Source of the DNA: Inquilinus sp052078665
Lineage (GTDB): Bacteria; Pseudomonadota; Alphaproteobacteria; DSM-16000; Inquilinaceae
NCBI RefSeq assembly: GCF_052078665.1
Contig: NZ_JBQJIK010000044.1
Span: forward strand, 4,652 to 68,651
Direction: 5' to 3'
DNA length: 64,000 nucleotides
Shown here piece by piece: positions 14,966 through 23,307 of the stretch (position 1 is the first letter of the stretch; each line of letters starts with the position of its first letter). The notes beneath the pieces are model-generated. The model was given only the letters and a program-made list of their open reading frames with translations. It was not told the origin of the DNA and searched no databases. The translations under genes and the position numbers were made by a program.

Positions 14966-16012
14966 ATGCTTGAAGGTGTTTTCACGCCGACGGCTTCGGC
15001 GCCACAGGCCTTGATCACCGGCGACCGTTATCCGGCGCCGCAGCGGCCGGCGATGAATCTGGCCTCGGTCGACCTGAATCTGCTGGTGGCGCTGGAAGCG
15101 CTGCTGGAACACCGCAACGTCACCCACGCCGCCCAGCATGTCGGCCAGAGCCAGCCGGCGATGAGCCGGGCGCTGGCCAGGCTGCGCGGCATGTTCAACG
15201 ACGATCTCCTGGTCCGCACCTCGACCGGCCTGGCGCCGACGCCGCGGGGCGAGCGCCTCGCCACGCTGCTGCCATCGGTGCTGGGCGCGATTCGCGAGAT
15301 CGTGTCGAGCCGCAGCTTCGCGCCGGAGGAGTGGCGGTCGAAGGCGACGATGGCGATGCCCGACCATCAGGCGCTGGTGCTGCTGCCGCGCCTGCTGCCG
15401 CGGCTGCGCGATCGCGCGCCCAATCTCGACGTCGTCACAGATCCGCTCCTGGCCGGCGCGCTGCGGCGGCTCGAGCTGGGCGAGATCGACCTGGCCGTCG
15501 GGCAGATCGGCGACACCCCGCCCGGCTATTTCCGGCGCAGCCTCTATTCCGACCGCTTCGCCTGCCTGCTGCGGCAGGATCACCCGGCCCTGGCGCAGGA
15601 ATGGACCATCGAGCGCTTCTCGACCCTGCGCCACGCCGTGATCGCCTCGGGCTCCGAGGACGGCTTCGGCCAGGTCTATGACGGGCTCGCCAAGCTGGAC
15701 CTGCCGGACCGCGACCCGATCCTGGTGCCCAACATGCTGACGGCGCCGGCGATGATCGCCGAGACCGACCTGGTGCTGACCGTGCCGCACCGCGTCGCCA
15801 CCCGGGTTGCTGCCATGCTGCCGCTGGCGGTGGTCGAGCCGCCGCTGGAGCTGCCGCCCTACGAAGTCGCGCTGATCTGGCACGAACGGCGCCATCGCGA
15901 CCCGGACCACAGCTGGCTGCGCACCGAGATTGCGGCGGCGGCGCTGGCGGCGGTCCATGGCGGTCGCCGGTCCTCCGACCCGATCGAGTTGCGTAGCGGG
16001 GCGGCCTCCTGA
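14966..16012 (+). CDS. LysR family transcriptional regulator
   Basis: 348-residue LTTR. An about 28-residue leader precedes the usual start region 'MNLASVDLNLLVALEALLEH'. The helix-turn-helix follows ('VTHAAQHVGQSQPAMSRALARL'), and a periplasmic-binding-like effector domain fills the remainder (about 120-320). The ATG at 14966 is favoured because AGAGGGAAG lies just upstream; starting at the internal Met (15053) is the alternative. The 'PAMSRALARLR' and 'TPRGERLATLL' segments are close to the NodD/PcpR-type subgroup. It is convergent with the porin pair and separated from it by a shared terminator, so it need not regulate the porins. Target unknown. Confidence 0.9.
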   Translation: MLEGVFTPTASAPQALITGDRYPAPQRPAMNLASVDLNLLVALEALLEHRNVTHAAQHVGQSQPAMSRALARLRGMFNDDLLVRTSTGLAPTPRGERLATLLPSVLGAIREIVSSRSFAPEEWRSKATMAMPDHQALVLLPRLLPRLRDRAPNLDVVTDPLLAGALRRLELGEIDLAVGQIGDTPPGYFRRSLYSDRFACLLRQDHPALAQEWTIERFSTLRHAVIASGSEDGFGQVYDGLAKLDLPDRDPILVPNMLTAPAMIAETDLVLTVPHRVATRVAAMLPLAVVEPPLELPPYEVALIWHERRHRDPDHSWLRTEIAAAALAAVHGGRRSSDPIELRSGAAS

Positions 16013-16031
16013 CGATGCCGTTCCCGAAAGC

Positions 16032-16062
16032 GGAGAGGGCGGCCCCTGGCGCCGCCCTCTCC
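16032..16062. terminator. Bidirectional terminator between LysR and porin 1 genes
   Basis: GGAGAGGGCGGC (16032-16043) pairs perfectly with GCCGCCCTCTCC (16051-16062) around a seven-base CCCTGGC loop. It serves the convergent LysR and porin genes. The same core hairpin recurs after the second porin. Confidence 0.75.
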
Positions 16063-16094
16063 TTCGCTCGGTCGGTCAGGAAGTCGGTCTTCGA

Positions 16095-17249
16095 TCAGAA
16101 GGCGAGCACCACGCCGGTGGTCAGCGCGGTCGCCTCGTAGTCCTGGCCGGTGCGGAACTCGTTCCGCTCATAGGCCAGTTCGGTGAAGCTGCTGAGGCCC
16201 GGCGCGAAGTTGTAGAGGAACGAGCCGATGACGCTGTGGTTGGCCTGCAGGTCGGCGCCGTCGGTGAAGGAGGACTCCAGCTCGTTGCCCTTCTCCGCCG
16301 TGGTGTAGGAATAGCCGACCGAGACGACATACGGGCCGCCGTAATAGGACAGGTCGCCGGTGATCGAGTCGATCGCCTTCTCGGCCCGGAAGGTGCTGGC
16401 GAAATGCACCCAGTTGACGCTGCCGGCGAAGCCGCTGGAATGGACGATCTGGCCGCCGAGGCTGTAGGCCTCGTAGTCGTCATTGCCGCTGACGCCGTTG
16501 CCGGTGCCGGCCGATCCCCGCACCACCACCGTCGTCCCGTCGAACGTGTTGGTGTAGTTGATGCCGGCGGTGACGATGTTCTCGTAGCGGGCGCTGCTGT
16601 CGTCGAACAGGTCGTTGCGGCCGCCATTGCCGGCATGGCCGTTGCCGCCGGCGAGCGGCGTGAAGTCGACGCCGATGGAGAAGCCGGAGAAGCTCGGCGA
16701 GGTGTATTTGACCTTGGTGTCCTTGCCGTTCAGCCCGCCGATGCCGTAGCTCGGATCCACGGCGTAGAAGGTGTCGGAGCCGCCGAACAGGTTGAACTTG
16801 CCGTCCAGCCCGTCGCCCCAGCCGGCGCCGAGGCCGAGCTTGCCGTTCAGCGTGTCATGGGCATAGACGTAGCCGAAATCGGCGATGGCGTAGGGCGCGT
16901 CGCCGAGGGTGACCGTGCCGAAGTCGCTCTTCACGTAAAGATAGGTGCGGTCGATCGTGACGTCGTTGCGGCGATCGACGTTGTTCATACGGATGCGGGC
17001 GCCGTATTCCAGGCCGGAATCGGTGACGTTCTTGACGTCGAACTGCAGCCGCGCATTGGACACGAAGTCGTAGTCGCGGTCGAAGGTGTCGTCGGCGGTG
17101 TTGCTGAGCGACAGGCCGGCCATGAAGCCGATCCAGCCGCTGATCTTCAGCGACAGGCCCGAGGTGACGTTCGCATCCGCCGCCTGGGCAATACTCGTCC
17201 CTCCCGCGGCGGCCGCAAGGCCCACCCCGAGCAACAAAAACTTCCGCAT
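16095..17249 (-). CDS. Outer-membrane porin (copy 1)
   Basis: 384-residue precursor of a general beta-barrel porin. The start is the Met of the signal peptide MRKFLLLGVGLAAAAGG, ending at an Ala-Gln-Ala site near residue 23, with GAGGGG upstream. The mature part is made of alternating amphipathic strands rich in Gly, Asn, Tyr and Thr, and ends in Phe ('GVVLAF'), the usual BAM recognition residue. It is a tandem paralogue of the downstream-numbered porin gene, with about 44 differences in 384 residues by eye. It has its own promoter (17323-17352) and terminator, so the two copies can be expressed independently. The function is passive diffusion of small solutes; pore selectivity is unknown. 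Confidence 0.93.
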   Translation of the reverse strand: MRKFLLLGVGLAAAAGGTSIAQAADANVTSGLSLKISGWIGFMAGLSLSNTADDTFDRDYDFVSNARLQFDVKNVTDSGLEYGARIRMNNVDRRNDVTIDRTYLYVKSDFGTVTLGDAPYAIADFGYVYAHDTLNGKLGLGAGWGDGLDGKFNLFGGSDTFYAVDPSYGIGGLNGKDTKVKYTSPSFSGFSIGVDFTPLAGGNGHAGNGGRNDLFDDSSARYENIVTAGINYTNTFDGTTVVVRGSAGTGNGVSGNDDYEAYSLGGQIVHSSGFAGSVNWVHFASTFRAEKAIDSITGDLSYYGGPYVVSVGYSYTTAEKGNELESSFTDGADLQANHSVIGSFLYNFAPGLSSFTELAYERNEFRTGQDYEATALTTGVVLAF

Positions 17250-17322
17250 TTTTACTTCCCCTCGCGTGTCGGGTGTGGCGGTTTCGCAGTCGAAACGCCG
17301 ACCCGCCTCTGTCACGGCGAGG

Positions 17323-17352
17323 CTTATACAAAACGGTAAATTTTAAAATCAA
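17323..17352 (-). promoter_or_regulatory. Promoter of porin copy 1
   Basis: On the minus strand TTGATT (17352-17347), an 18-bp AT-rich spacer and TATAAG (17328-17323) form a good sigma-70-type promoter, about 75 bp ahead of the start codon. The high A+T content stands out against the surrounding sequence. Confidence 0.6.
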
Positions 17353-17465
17353 TCACCGGCCACGGCAAAACGGTGGATTGTCGGCAAACTTCATAAAATG
17401 GTCATGCAGGAATGCTGTCCGAAGGCGGTGCTTCGGGCAGTGGGTTGTGCCGGCGTCGGCAAGAG

Positions 17466-17492
17466 GAAGGGCGGCCCCTGGCGCCGCCCTTC
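17466..17492. terminator. Terminator of porin copy 2
   Basis: GAAGGGCGGC (17466-17475) pairs with GCCGCCCTTC (17483-17492) around the same CCCTGGC loop found after porin copy 1. The hairpin was evidently duplicated together with the gene. Confidence 0.75.
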
Positions 17493-17520
17493 AAGTCTGC
17501 CGGGACCTCTCGGCGATCGA

Positions 17521-18675
17521 TCAGAAGGAGAGGGACACGCCGGTGGTCAGCGCGGTCGCCTCGTAGTCCTGGCCGGTGCGGAACTCGTTCTTCTCATAGA
17601 CCAGCTCGGTGAAGCTGCCGAGGCCAGGGGCGAAGTTGTAGAGGAACGACAGGGAGGCGCTGTGGTTGGCCTGCAGGTCGGCGCCGTCGGTGAAGGTGGA
17701 TTCCAGCTCGTTGCCCTTCTCCGCCGTGGTGTAGGCGTAGCCGACCGAGATGACGTACGGCCCGCCGTAGTAGGACAGGTCGCCGGTGATCGAGTCGATC
17801 GCCTTGTCGGCGCGGAAGGTGCTGGCGAAGTGCACCCAGTTGACGCTGGCGGCGAAGCCGCTCGAATGCACGATCTGGCCGCCGAGGCTGTAGGCCTCGT
17901 AGTCGTCATTGCCGCTGACGCCGTTGCCGGTGCCGGCCGAGGCCCGCGCCACCACCGTCGTCCCGTCGAACGTGTTGGTGTAGTTGACGCCGCCGGTGAC
18001 GATGTTCTCGTAGCGGGTGGTGCTGTCGTCGAACAGGTCGTTGCGGCCGCCATTGCCGGCATGGCCGGGGCCGCCGGCCAGCGGCGTGAAGTCGATGCCG
18101 AAGGAGAAGCCGGAGAAGCTCGGCGAGGTGTACTTGACCTTGGTGTCCCGGCCGTTCAGCCCGCCGATGCCGTAGGTCGGGTCGAAGGCGTAGAAGGTGT
18201 CGGAGCCGCCGAACAGGCTGAACTTGCCGTCCAGCCCGTCGCCCCAGCCGGCGCCGAAGCCGAGCTTGCTGTTCAGCGTGTCATGGGCATAGACGTAGCC
18301 GAAATCGCCGATGGCGTAGGGCGCGTCGCCGAGGGTGACGGTGCCGAACGCACCCTTCAGGTAGAGATAGGTGCGGTCGACCGTGACGTCGTTGCGGCGG
18401 TCGACATTGTTCATGCGGATGCGGGCGCCGTATTCCAGGCCGGAATCGGTGACGTTCTTGATGTCGAACTGCAGCCGCGCATTGGACACGAAGTCGTAGT
18501 CGCGGTCGAAGGTGTCGTCATCCGTGTTGCTGAGCGACAGGCCGGCCAGGAAGCCGATCCAGCCACTGATCTTCAGCGACAGGCCCGAGGTGACAGGCGT
18601 TTCCGCCGCCTGGGCCGCATTGATCCCTCCCGCGGCGGCCGCAAGGCACACCCCGAGCAGCAAAACCTTCCGCAT
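17521..18675 (-). CDS. Outer-membrane porin (copy 2)
   Basis: 384-residue porin precursor, the same length as copy 1 and collinear with it without gaps. The signal peptide is MRKVLLLGVCLAAAAGG; the Cys at position 10 does not form a proper lipobox. GAGGGG lies upstream of the ATG, as in copy 1. The differences between copies cluster in the signal peptide and in short loop-like patches ('HSASLSF' against 'HSVIGSF', 'RASAG' against 'RGSAG'), while strands such as 'GNDDYEAYSLGGQIVHSSGF' are identical. It lies directly upstream of copy 1 on the same strand, but a terminator and a promoter separate them. Selective tuning of loops or ongoing gene conversion are both possible. Confidence 0.93.
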   Translation of the reverse strand: MRKVLLLGVCLAAAAGGINAAQAAETPVTSGLSLKISGWIGFLAGLSLSNTDDDTFDRDYDFVSNARLQFDIKNVTDSGLEYGARIRMNNVDRRNDVTVDRTYLYLKGAFGTVTLGDAPYAIGDFGYVYAHDTLNSKLGFGAGWGDGLDGKFSLFGGSDTFYAFDPTYGIGGLNGRDTKVKYTSPSFSGFSFGIDFTPLAGGPGHAGNGGRNDLFDDSTTRYENIVTGGVNYTNTFDGTTVVARASAGTGNGVSGNDDYEAYSLGGQIVHSSGFAASVNWVHFASTFRADKAIDSITGDLSYYGGPYVISVGYAYTTAEKGNELESTFTDGADLQANHSASLSFLYNFAPGLGSFTELVYEKNEFRTGQDYEATALTTGVSLSF

Positions 18676-19009
18676 TGCTCGTCCCCTCGATGACGGATTG
18701 TTGTCCTGTCTCGCGACGGCCGTCCCCCAGCCGAAGCGCGACGACCTTATGAGTGCCTGCAAATGAAGGCAATAGAGTTTTAGATAAAAAAGCCGAAATT
18801 CGAGCTGTATTGTGACGACTCTGTTAACAACTCAGACTAAATTCCAGCATGCGTGAATGTATGTAAATAAAATCCAGTCTCGAATGTATGTTTTGACTGG
18901 ATCAGATGGGATCGTTGCCAGGCCGGGCCGAAAAGGCAGTCGGGTGCGGTTGCCAACGCCCGCCGGCGCCGATATCAACCAGGGGTTCGAACGGGAAAGG
19001 GCGCGGGAC
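18676..19009. promoter_or_regulatory. Divergent AT-rich control region with repeats
   Basis: 334 bp between porin copy 2 and the gamma-glutamyltransferase gene, markedly AT-rich from 18776 to 18900. The decamer GAATGTATGT occurs at 18855-18864 and 18882-18891, 27 bp apart. An exact inverted repeat ATCCAGTC/GACTGGAT (18872-18879 and 18895-18902) brackets the second copy. These are candidate operators. No gene is visible; upstream extensions of the transferase frame through this region are unlikely. Confidence 0.5.
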
Positions 19010-20599
19010 ATGCAGCGGGATTTCGGCCAGCCGGGGCGCTCGGCGCTGATCGCGGGCGAGGCGGCGATCGCCACCTCGCACCCGCTGGCCTCGGCCGCGG
19101 GGCTCGAGGTGCTGATGGATGGCGGCAACGCGGTCGACGCGGCGCTGGCAGCGGTCGCGGTGCAATGCGTGGTCGAGGCCCACATGACCGGCATCGGCGG
19201 CGACTGCTTCGTGCTCTACGCCCCGGCCGGACGCGACGCGCTGGCGCTGAACGGCAGCGGCCGTGCCCCGCGCGCGGCCTCGGCGGAGGCGCTGGCGGCC
19301 CAGGGCCTGACGGCGATCCCGCAGCGCAGCCCGCATGCGGTGACGGTGCCGGGCGCGATCTCGGCCTGGTGCCGGCTGCATGCCGAGCACGGGTCGCTGC
19401 CGCTCGACCGGCTGTTCGCCCGCGCCATCCTGTATGCGGAGCAGGGCTATCCGGTGGCGCCGCGCGTCGCCTGGGACTGGGCCGAGGATGCCGGCTTCCT
19501 GGCCGGCGACGCCGGCTGCCGCGCCGTGTTCCTGCCCGGCGGCCGGATCCCGGCGGTTGGCGACCGGCATGCCCAGCCGCGCCTCGGCGCCCGGCTGCGC
19601 GACATCGCCGCCCATGGCGCCGCCGCCTTCTACGAGGGCGCGGTGGCGGAGTCGCTGGTCCGCCTCCTCAAGGCCCAGGGCGGGCTGCACACGCTCGACG
19701 ATTTCGCCGCCGGCCGCGAGGTCGCCAACTGGGTCGATCCGATCCGGCTCGACTATCACGGCACCGAGGTGGTGGAGTGCCCGCCGAACGGCCAGGGGCT
19801 GGCGGCGCTGATGATCCTCGGCCTGCTGTCCGGCGAGGATCTGGCGATAGAGATGCCGGAGGCTGACCGCATCCACCTGCACGCCGAGGCGACCAGGATC
19901 GCCTATCACCACCGCGACGCGCTGATCAGCGATCCCGACCACATGCCGCACGACCCGCGCATCCTGCTGTCGGAGGAGGTGCTGGCCCCGCTGCGCCGGC
20001 GGATCGACCCGAAGCGCGCCGGCCGCCCGGCCCTGTGGACCGAGCCGGAGCACCGCGACACCATCTATCTCTGCGTCGTCGACCGCGACGGCAACGCCGT
20101 TTCCTTCATCAACTCGATCTTCGACAGCTTCGGCAGCGGGCTGCTGGATCCTGAGACCGGCGTGCTGCTGCACAGCCGCGGCCGGTCCTTCCGGGTCGAG
20201 CCGGGGCATCCGAACGCGATCGGGCCGGGCAAGCGGCCGATGCACACCATCATCCCCGGCCTGCTGCGCCGCGGCGGCCGCACCGCCGGCGTGTTCGGGG
20301 TGATGGGCGGGCACTACCAGGCGGCCGGCCAGGCCCAGTTCGTGTCCTCGATCATCGACCGCGGCCTCGACCCGCAGGCGGCGCTGGACCTGCCGCGCAG
20401 CTTCGCCTTCGACGGCGAGCTGCAGCTCGAGCCGCGGATCGGCGAGGACGTGGCGGCGGAGCTTGCCGGCCGCGGCCACACGGTCGCGCGGCGGGACGAG
20501 CCGCTGGGCGGCGGCCAGGCGATCCTGATCGACCATCAGCGCGGCGTGCTGATCGCCGGCTCCGACCCCCGCAAGGACGGCTGCGCGCTGGGGATTTGA
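19010..20599 (+). CDS. ggt: Gamma-glutamyltransferase family protein
   Basis: 529-residue Ntn-hydrolase proenzyme that cleaves or transfers gamma-glutamyl groups, for example from glutathione. The protein cleaves itself to expose a catalytic Thr. The likely residue is Thr351 in 'HRDTIYLCVV', placed where the classical enzymes have their T-T-H-L-S motif. The family motif ECPPNGQG (256-263) and the glycine-rich 'GSGLLDPETGVLL' are present. The start is placed at the ATG after GGGAAAGGGCGCGGG, because the 51 residues upstream look unlike the family and include AT-rich promoter DNA. No signal peptide is seen, unlike the periplasmic E. coli enzyme, so a cytoplasmic acylase-like role is possible. 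A creatininase-family gene follows 89 bp downstream. Confidence 0.9.
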   Translation: MQRDFGQPGRSALIAGEAAIATSHPLASAAGLEVLMDGGNAVDAALAAVAVQCVVEAHMTGIGGDCFVLYAPAGRDALALNGSGRAPRAASAEALAAQGLTAIPQRSPHAVTVPGAISAWCRLHAEHGSLPLDRLFARAILYAEQGYPVAPRVAWDWAEDAGFLAGDAGCRAVFLPGGRIPAVGDRHAQPRLGARLRDIAAHGAAAFYEGAVAESLVRLLKAQGGLHTLDDFAAGREVANWVDPIRLDYHGTEVVECPPNGQGLAALMILGLLSGEDLAIEMPEADRIHLHAEATRIAYHHRDALISDPDHMPHDPRILLSEEVLAPLRRRIDPKRAGRPALWTEPEHRDTIYLCVVDRDGNAVSFINSIFDSFGSGLLDPETGVLLHSRGRSFRVEPGHPNAIGPGKRPMHTIIPGLLRRGGRTAGVFGVMGGHYQAAGQAQFVSSIIDRGLDPQAALDLPRSFAFDGELQLEPRIGEDVAAELAGRGHTVARRDEPLGGGQAILIDHQRGVLIAGSDPRKDGCALGI

Positions 20600-20688
20600 C
20601 GATGCCCGGGCGCTGATCGGCGCGCTTTCCAAGGAACTCCTGGGCCGTTGCCGGATTGGACAAGGCGACCCCAGGGAACGGAGGACCC

Positions 20689-21426
20689 ATGCAGCTTCAG
20701 CTCAGCTCCTGGCCGGAGATCGAGGCCTATCTCGAGACCTCGCGCGGCGCGATCATGCCGATCGGCTCGACCGAGCAGCACGGCCCGAACGGGCTGATCG
20801 GCACCGATGCGCTGTGCGCCGAGGGCATCGCCCGCGGCGTCGGCGACAAGACCGGGGCGGTGGTCGGCCCGACCATCGGCGTCGGCATGGCGCATCACCA
20901 CATGACCTTCCCGGGCAGCATGACGCTGAAGCCGTCGACCCTGGTGCTGGTGATCCGCGACTATGTGATGGCGCTGGCCGAGCACGGCTTCGACCACTTC
21001 CTGTTCGTCAACGGCCATGGCGGCAACATCGCCACCATCCAGGCCGCCTTCTACGAGATCTACTCCGAGCGGCGGGCCCTCGGGAGCCCGTCGATCCGCT
21101 GCCGCCTGGTCAACTGGTGGGACAATCCGGCCGTGCAGCGCCTGTCGAAGGAGCTGTACGGCGTGGCCGAGGGCAGCCACGCCACGGCCAGCGAGGTGGC
21201 GGTCACCCAGCACCTGTTCCCCGACCACATCAAGTCGGCCGAACTGGACCCGCCGATCGCGCCGTCGGGCCGGTTCTACGACGCCGTCGACTACCGCCGC
21301 CGCTTCCCGGACGGCCGCATCGGCTCCAACCCCGGCCTGGCGACGCCGGAGCACGGCAGGCAGTTCTACGATGCGGCGGTGGCGGCGATCTCCGGCACCT
21401 ATGCGGAGTTCCTGGCGGAAGTCTGA
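20689..21426 (+). CDS. Creatininase family amidohydrolase
   Basis: 245-residue metal-dependent cyclic-amide hydrolase of the creatininase/FAPy-deformylase/MftE superfamily. The metal ligands are visible: GSTEQHG (Glu29, His31), TDALC (Asp40), NGHGGN (His110) and EGSHATASE. The ATG follows GGAACGGAGG. Closely following a gamma-glutamyltransferase gene on the same strand, it may form a two-gene unit for degrading an amide or cyclic-amide substrate. The real substrate cannot be told apart from creatinine by sequence alone. The last 28 bp overlap, tail to tail, the end of the VanW-like gene on the other strand. Confidence 0.88.
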   Translation: MQLQLSSWPEIEAYLETSRGAIMPIGSTEQHGPNGLIGTDALCAEGIARGVGDKTGAVVGPTIGVGMAHHHMTFPGSMTLKPSTLVLVIRDYVMALAEHGFDHFLFVNGHGGNIATIQAAFYEIYSERRALGSPSIRCRLVNWWDNPAVQRLSKELYGVAEGSHATASEVAVTQHLFPDHIKSAELDPPIAPSGRFYDAVDYRRRFPDGRIGSNPGLATPEHGRQFYDAAVAAISGTYAEFLAEV

Positions 21427-23159
21427 ATCTGCTGGGGCGCGTCGCCCAGCGCCTGCAGCAGCGCCTCGCGCAGGGCCGCGGCATCGTCCTCCGGCACCAG
21501 GGTGACGCCCGGTCCCGCGTCGATGCCGCAGGCGGCGGTGGCGATCACCGGGATGCCCAGCGCCATGGCGCGCAGCAGCGCCCGCGGCTGGTGCTCGACG
21601 ATCGCCGGCAGCACCACCGCGGCGACCGGGTCGGGCCAGGCGCCGGCGGGCAGGGGCCGTGCCGCGACATTGCGCCAGAACGGGCCGGCCTGCTCGCGCG
21701 CCCGGCCGGTCACGGCGAGGTCGATGTCCAGCCCCTCGACCGCCTCGCGCAGGGCATAGGCGCCCTTGCGGCCCAGGGCCGAGGCCGGGAACAGGATGGT
21801 GCGGCCGCCGATCGCGGGCCGTGGCGCCGTGGCGACGTCCGGCAGCGCCCAGTCCAGATGCACCGCCCGGTCCGCGAAGCGCGCGGCGATGCCGCCATGC
21901 GGGGTGTAGAGGCGGGCGGCCGCAGCCAGCGCCTCGGTCTCCGCCGCGACGATCTCGTCCGGCGCCCGGAAATCGCCCAGCGTCGGGCTCTCCGGATGGC
22001 GGGCCAGGGCCCGGTCCAGCCGGGCCTGCAGCGCCGCCAGCGGCCAGCGCTCCATCAGCACGTCGAAGCTGCGGCCCTGCAGGCAGCCGAGGCGCCAGAG
22101 ATGCGGCAGCAGCCCCTGGCCGACCACCAGATGGGTGTGGCGATAGGACAGGCGGCGGGCATAGGCCTCGGCCAGCCGCCGGTCGAAGCCCAGCATCGCC
22201 CGGGGCAGCGCGCCGCCCACCGCCGGCAGGCGGCGCAGCGCCCGGGCGCGGGCCAGCGCGACCAGGGTGGCGCGGCTCTCGCCGCCCGGCAGCTCCGGCC
22301 AGGCATAGCGGGCCCGCCAGCGCATCGGCAGGAACAGCTTGTCCTCCGGCCCGGCCTGGGTGCGCAGCAGCGCCGCGAATTCCGGCCAGCTTCCGTCGAC
22401 CAGCCAGGCGGTCGGCCGCCGGGTGATCTCCGGACCCTTCGGCAGGTGATGGCTGCAATCCTCATGGGCGCAGCCGACGCAGTCATTGGCGGCCTCGCGC
22501 AAGGCCGGGAAGGCGACCACGACACCGGACGCCGCGGCGGCGGCGCTGCGGAAGCGGAGCTCCAGCTCCGCCCCGGTCAGCCGCGCCTCGATGCGGAAGG
22601 CGGAACGGCTGCGGACGCGCAGGTCGACATAGTTCCAGAACACCGTGGCGTCGCGCCCGGCGGCGGCGCGCGAGCCCGGCACCAGCCGGCTGTGGGCGTG
22701 GCGCTCGACGATCTCGAAGCCCGCGGCCAGCGCCGCCTCGTACAGGCCGTTCGACAGCTGGCACAGCCCGCCGCCGGTGCTGGCGACCAGGCAGCCCTCG
22801 CGCAGCTCGCGCCCGGCGACGAAGCCGCGCCGGCGCGTGGCGCGGCCGATCTGGCGCCAGAAGCTGAACACCGCGCCGGCCGGCACCTCGACGCCGTCGA
22901 GGGCGCGCAGGGCCAGGCGCAGATTGTGGATCTTGCCGGCGGTCAGGTCGTGCTCGGCGGCCCCGACCGGCCCGGACCACAGCGGCGAGCGGATCTCGGC
23001 GACGATGGCGGTATCGCACAGCGTGTCCGCGCGCGGATGGCGCGCCGGCCGGCGGCGGATCTCGCGCAGGGCCCGGCCGCCGCGCAGCAGCGCCGCCTTG
23101 GCGCCGAAGACCAGCGCGTCCCGCCGCGACGGGACTTTGTGATCCGCTGGCGCTGCCAT
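21399..23159 (-). CDS. VanW domain protein with C-terminal glycosyltransferase-like region
   Basis: 586 residues. The N-terminal part (about 40-195) is a VanW domain: 'GKIHNLRLALRALDGVEVPAG', 'STGGGLCQLSNGLYEAALAAG', 'VERHAHSRLVPGS' and 'GRDATVFWNYVDLRV' match its conserved blocks. A Cys-rich patch ('CVGCAHEDCSHH', near 244) may bind metal. From about residue 290 the sequence resembles a GT-B glycosyltransferase, with 'RTILFPASALGRKGAYALREA' and a closing 'GIPVIATAACGIDAGPGVTLVPEDDAAALREAL', which is the usual acceptor/donor end of GT4 proteins. VanW is named from vancomycin-resistance clusters but its biochemical role is unsettled. A role in envelope glycan work is inferred. The start was moved to the Met before APADHKVPSRRD. 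Confidence 0.78.
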   Translation of the reverse strand: MAAPADHKVPSRRDALVFGAKAALLRGGRALREIRRRPARHPRADTLCDTAIVAEIRSPLWSGPVGAAEHDLTAGKIHNLRLALRALDGVEVPAGAVFSFWRQIGRATRRRGFVAGRELREGCLVASTGGGLCQLSNGLYEAALAAGFEIVERHAHSRLVPGSRAAAGRDATVFWNYVDLRVRSRSAFRIEARLTGAELELRFRSAAAAASGVVVAFPALREAANDCVGCAHEDCSHHLPKGPEITRRPTAWLVDGSWPEFAALLRTQAGPEDKLFLPMRWRARYAWPELPGGESRATLVALARARALRRLPAVGGALPRAMLGFDRRLAEAYARRLSYRHTHLVVGQGLLPHLWRLGCLQGRSFDVLMERWPLAALQARLDRALARHPESPTLGDFRAPDEIVAAETEALAAAARLYTPHGGIAARFADRAVHLDWALPDVATAPRPAIGGRTILFPASALGRKGAYALREAVEGLDIDLAVTGRAREQAGPFWRNVAARPLPAGAWPDPVAAVVLPAIVEHQPRALLRAMALGIPVIATAACGIDAGPGVTLVPEDDAAALREALLQALGDAPQQIQTSARNSA

Positions 23160-23307
23160 TCTCGCTGCTGCTCCCGACCCCGACGACAGGGGCAGTGAAG
23201 CAGCGGAAGATGGCCGGACGATGTCGCGCCGATGGCAGCTGCACGCGTGCACTTGACGTCCGGGCCCGCCGGCTTGATGAAAGGCGACGCTTCCGATCGG
23301 GCCCGCC

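Noticed and set aside
15930..18693. Two long plus-strand ORFs (469 and 431 residues) opposite the porins, similar to each other
   Set aside because: Their similarity only reflects the duplicated porin genes on the other strand; the sense products have signal peptides and a terminal Phe.
20814..23198. 794-residue plus-strand ORF across creatininase and VanW genes
   Set aside because: Off-frame within creatininase and antisense to VanW; no domain or start signal.
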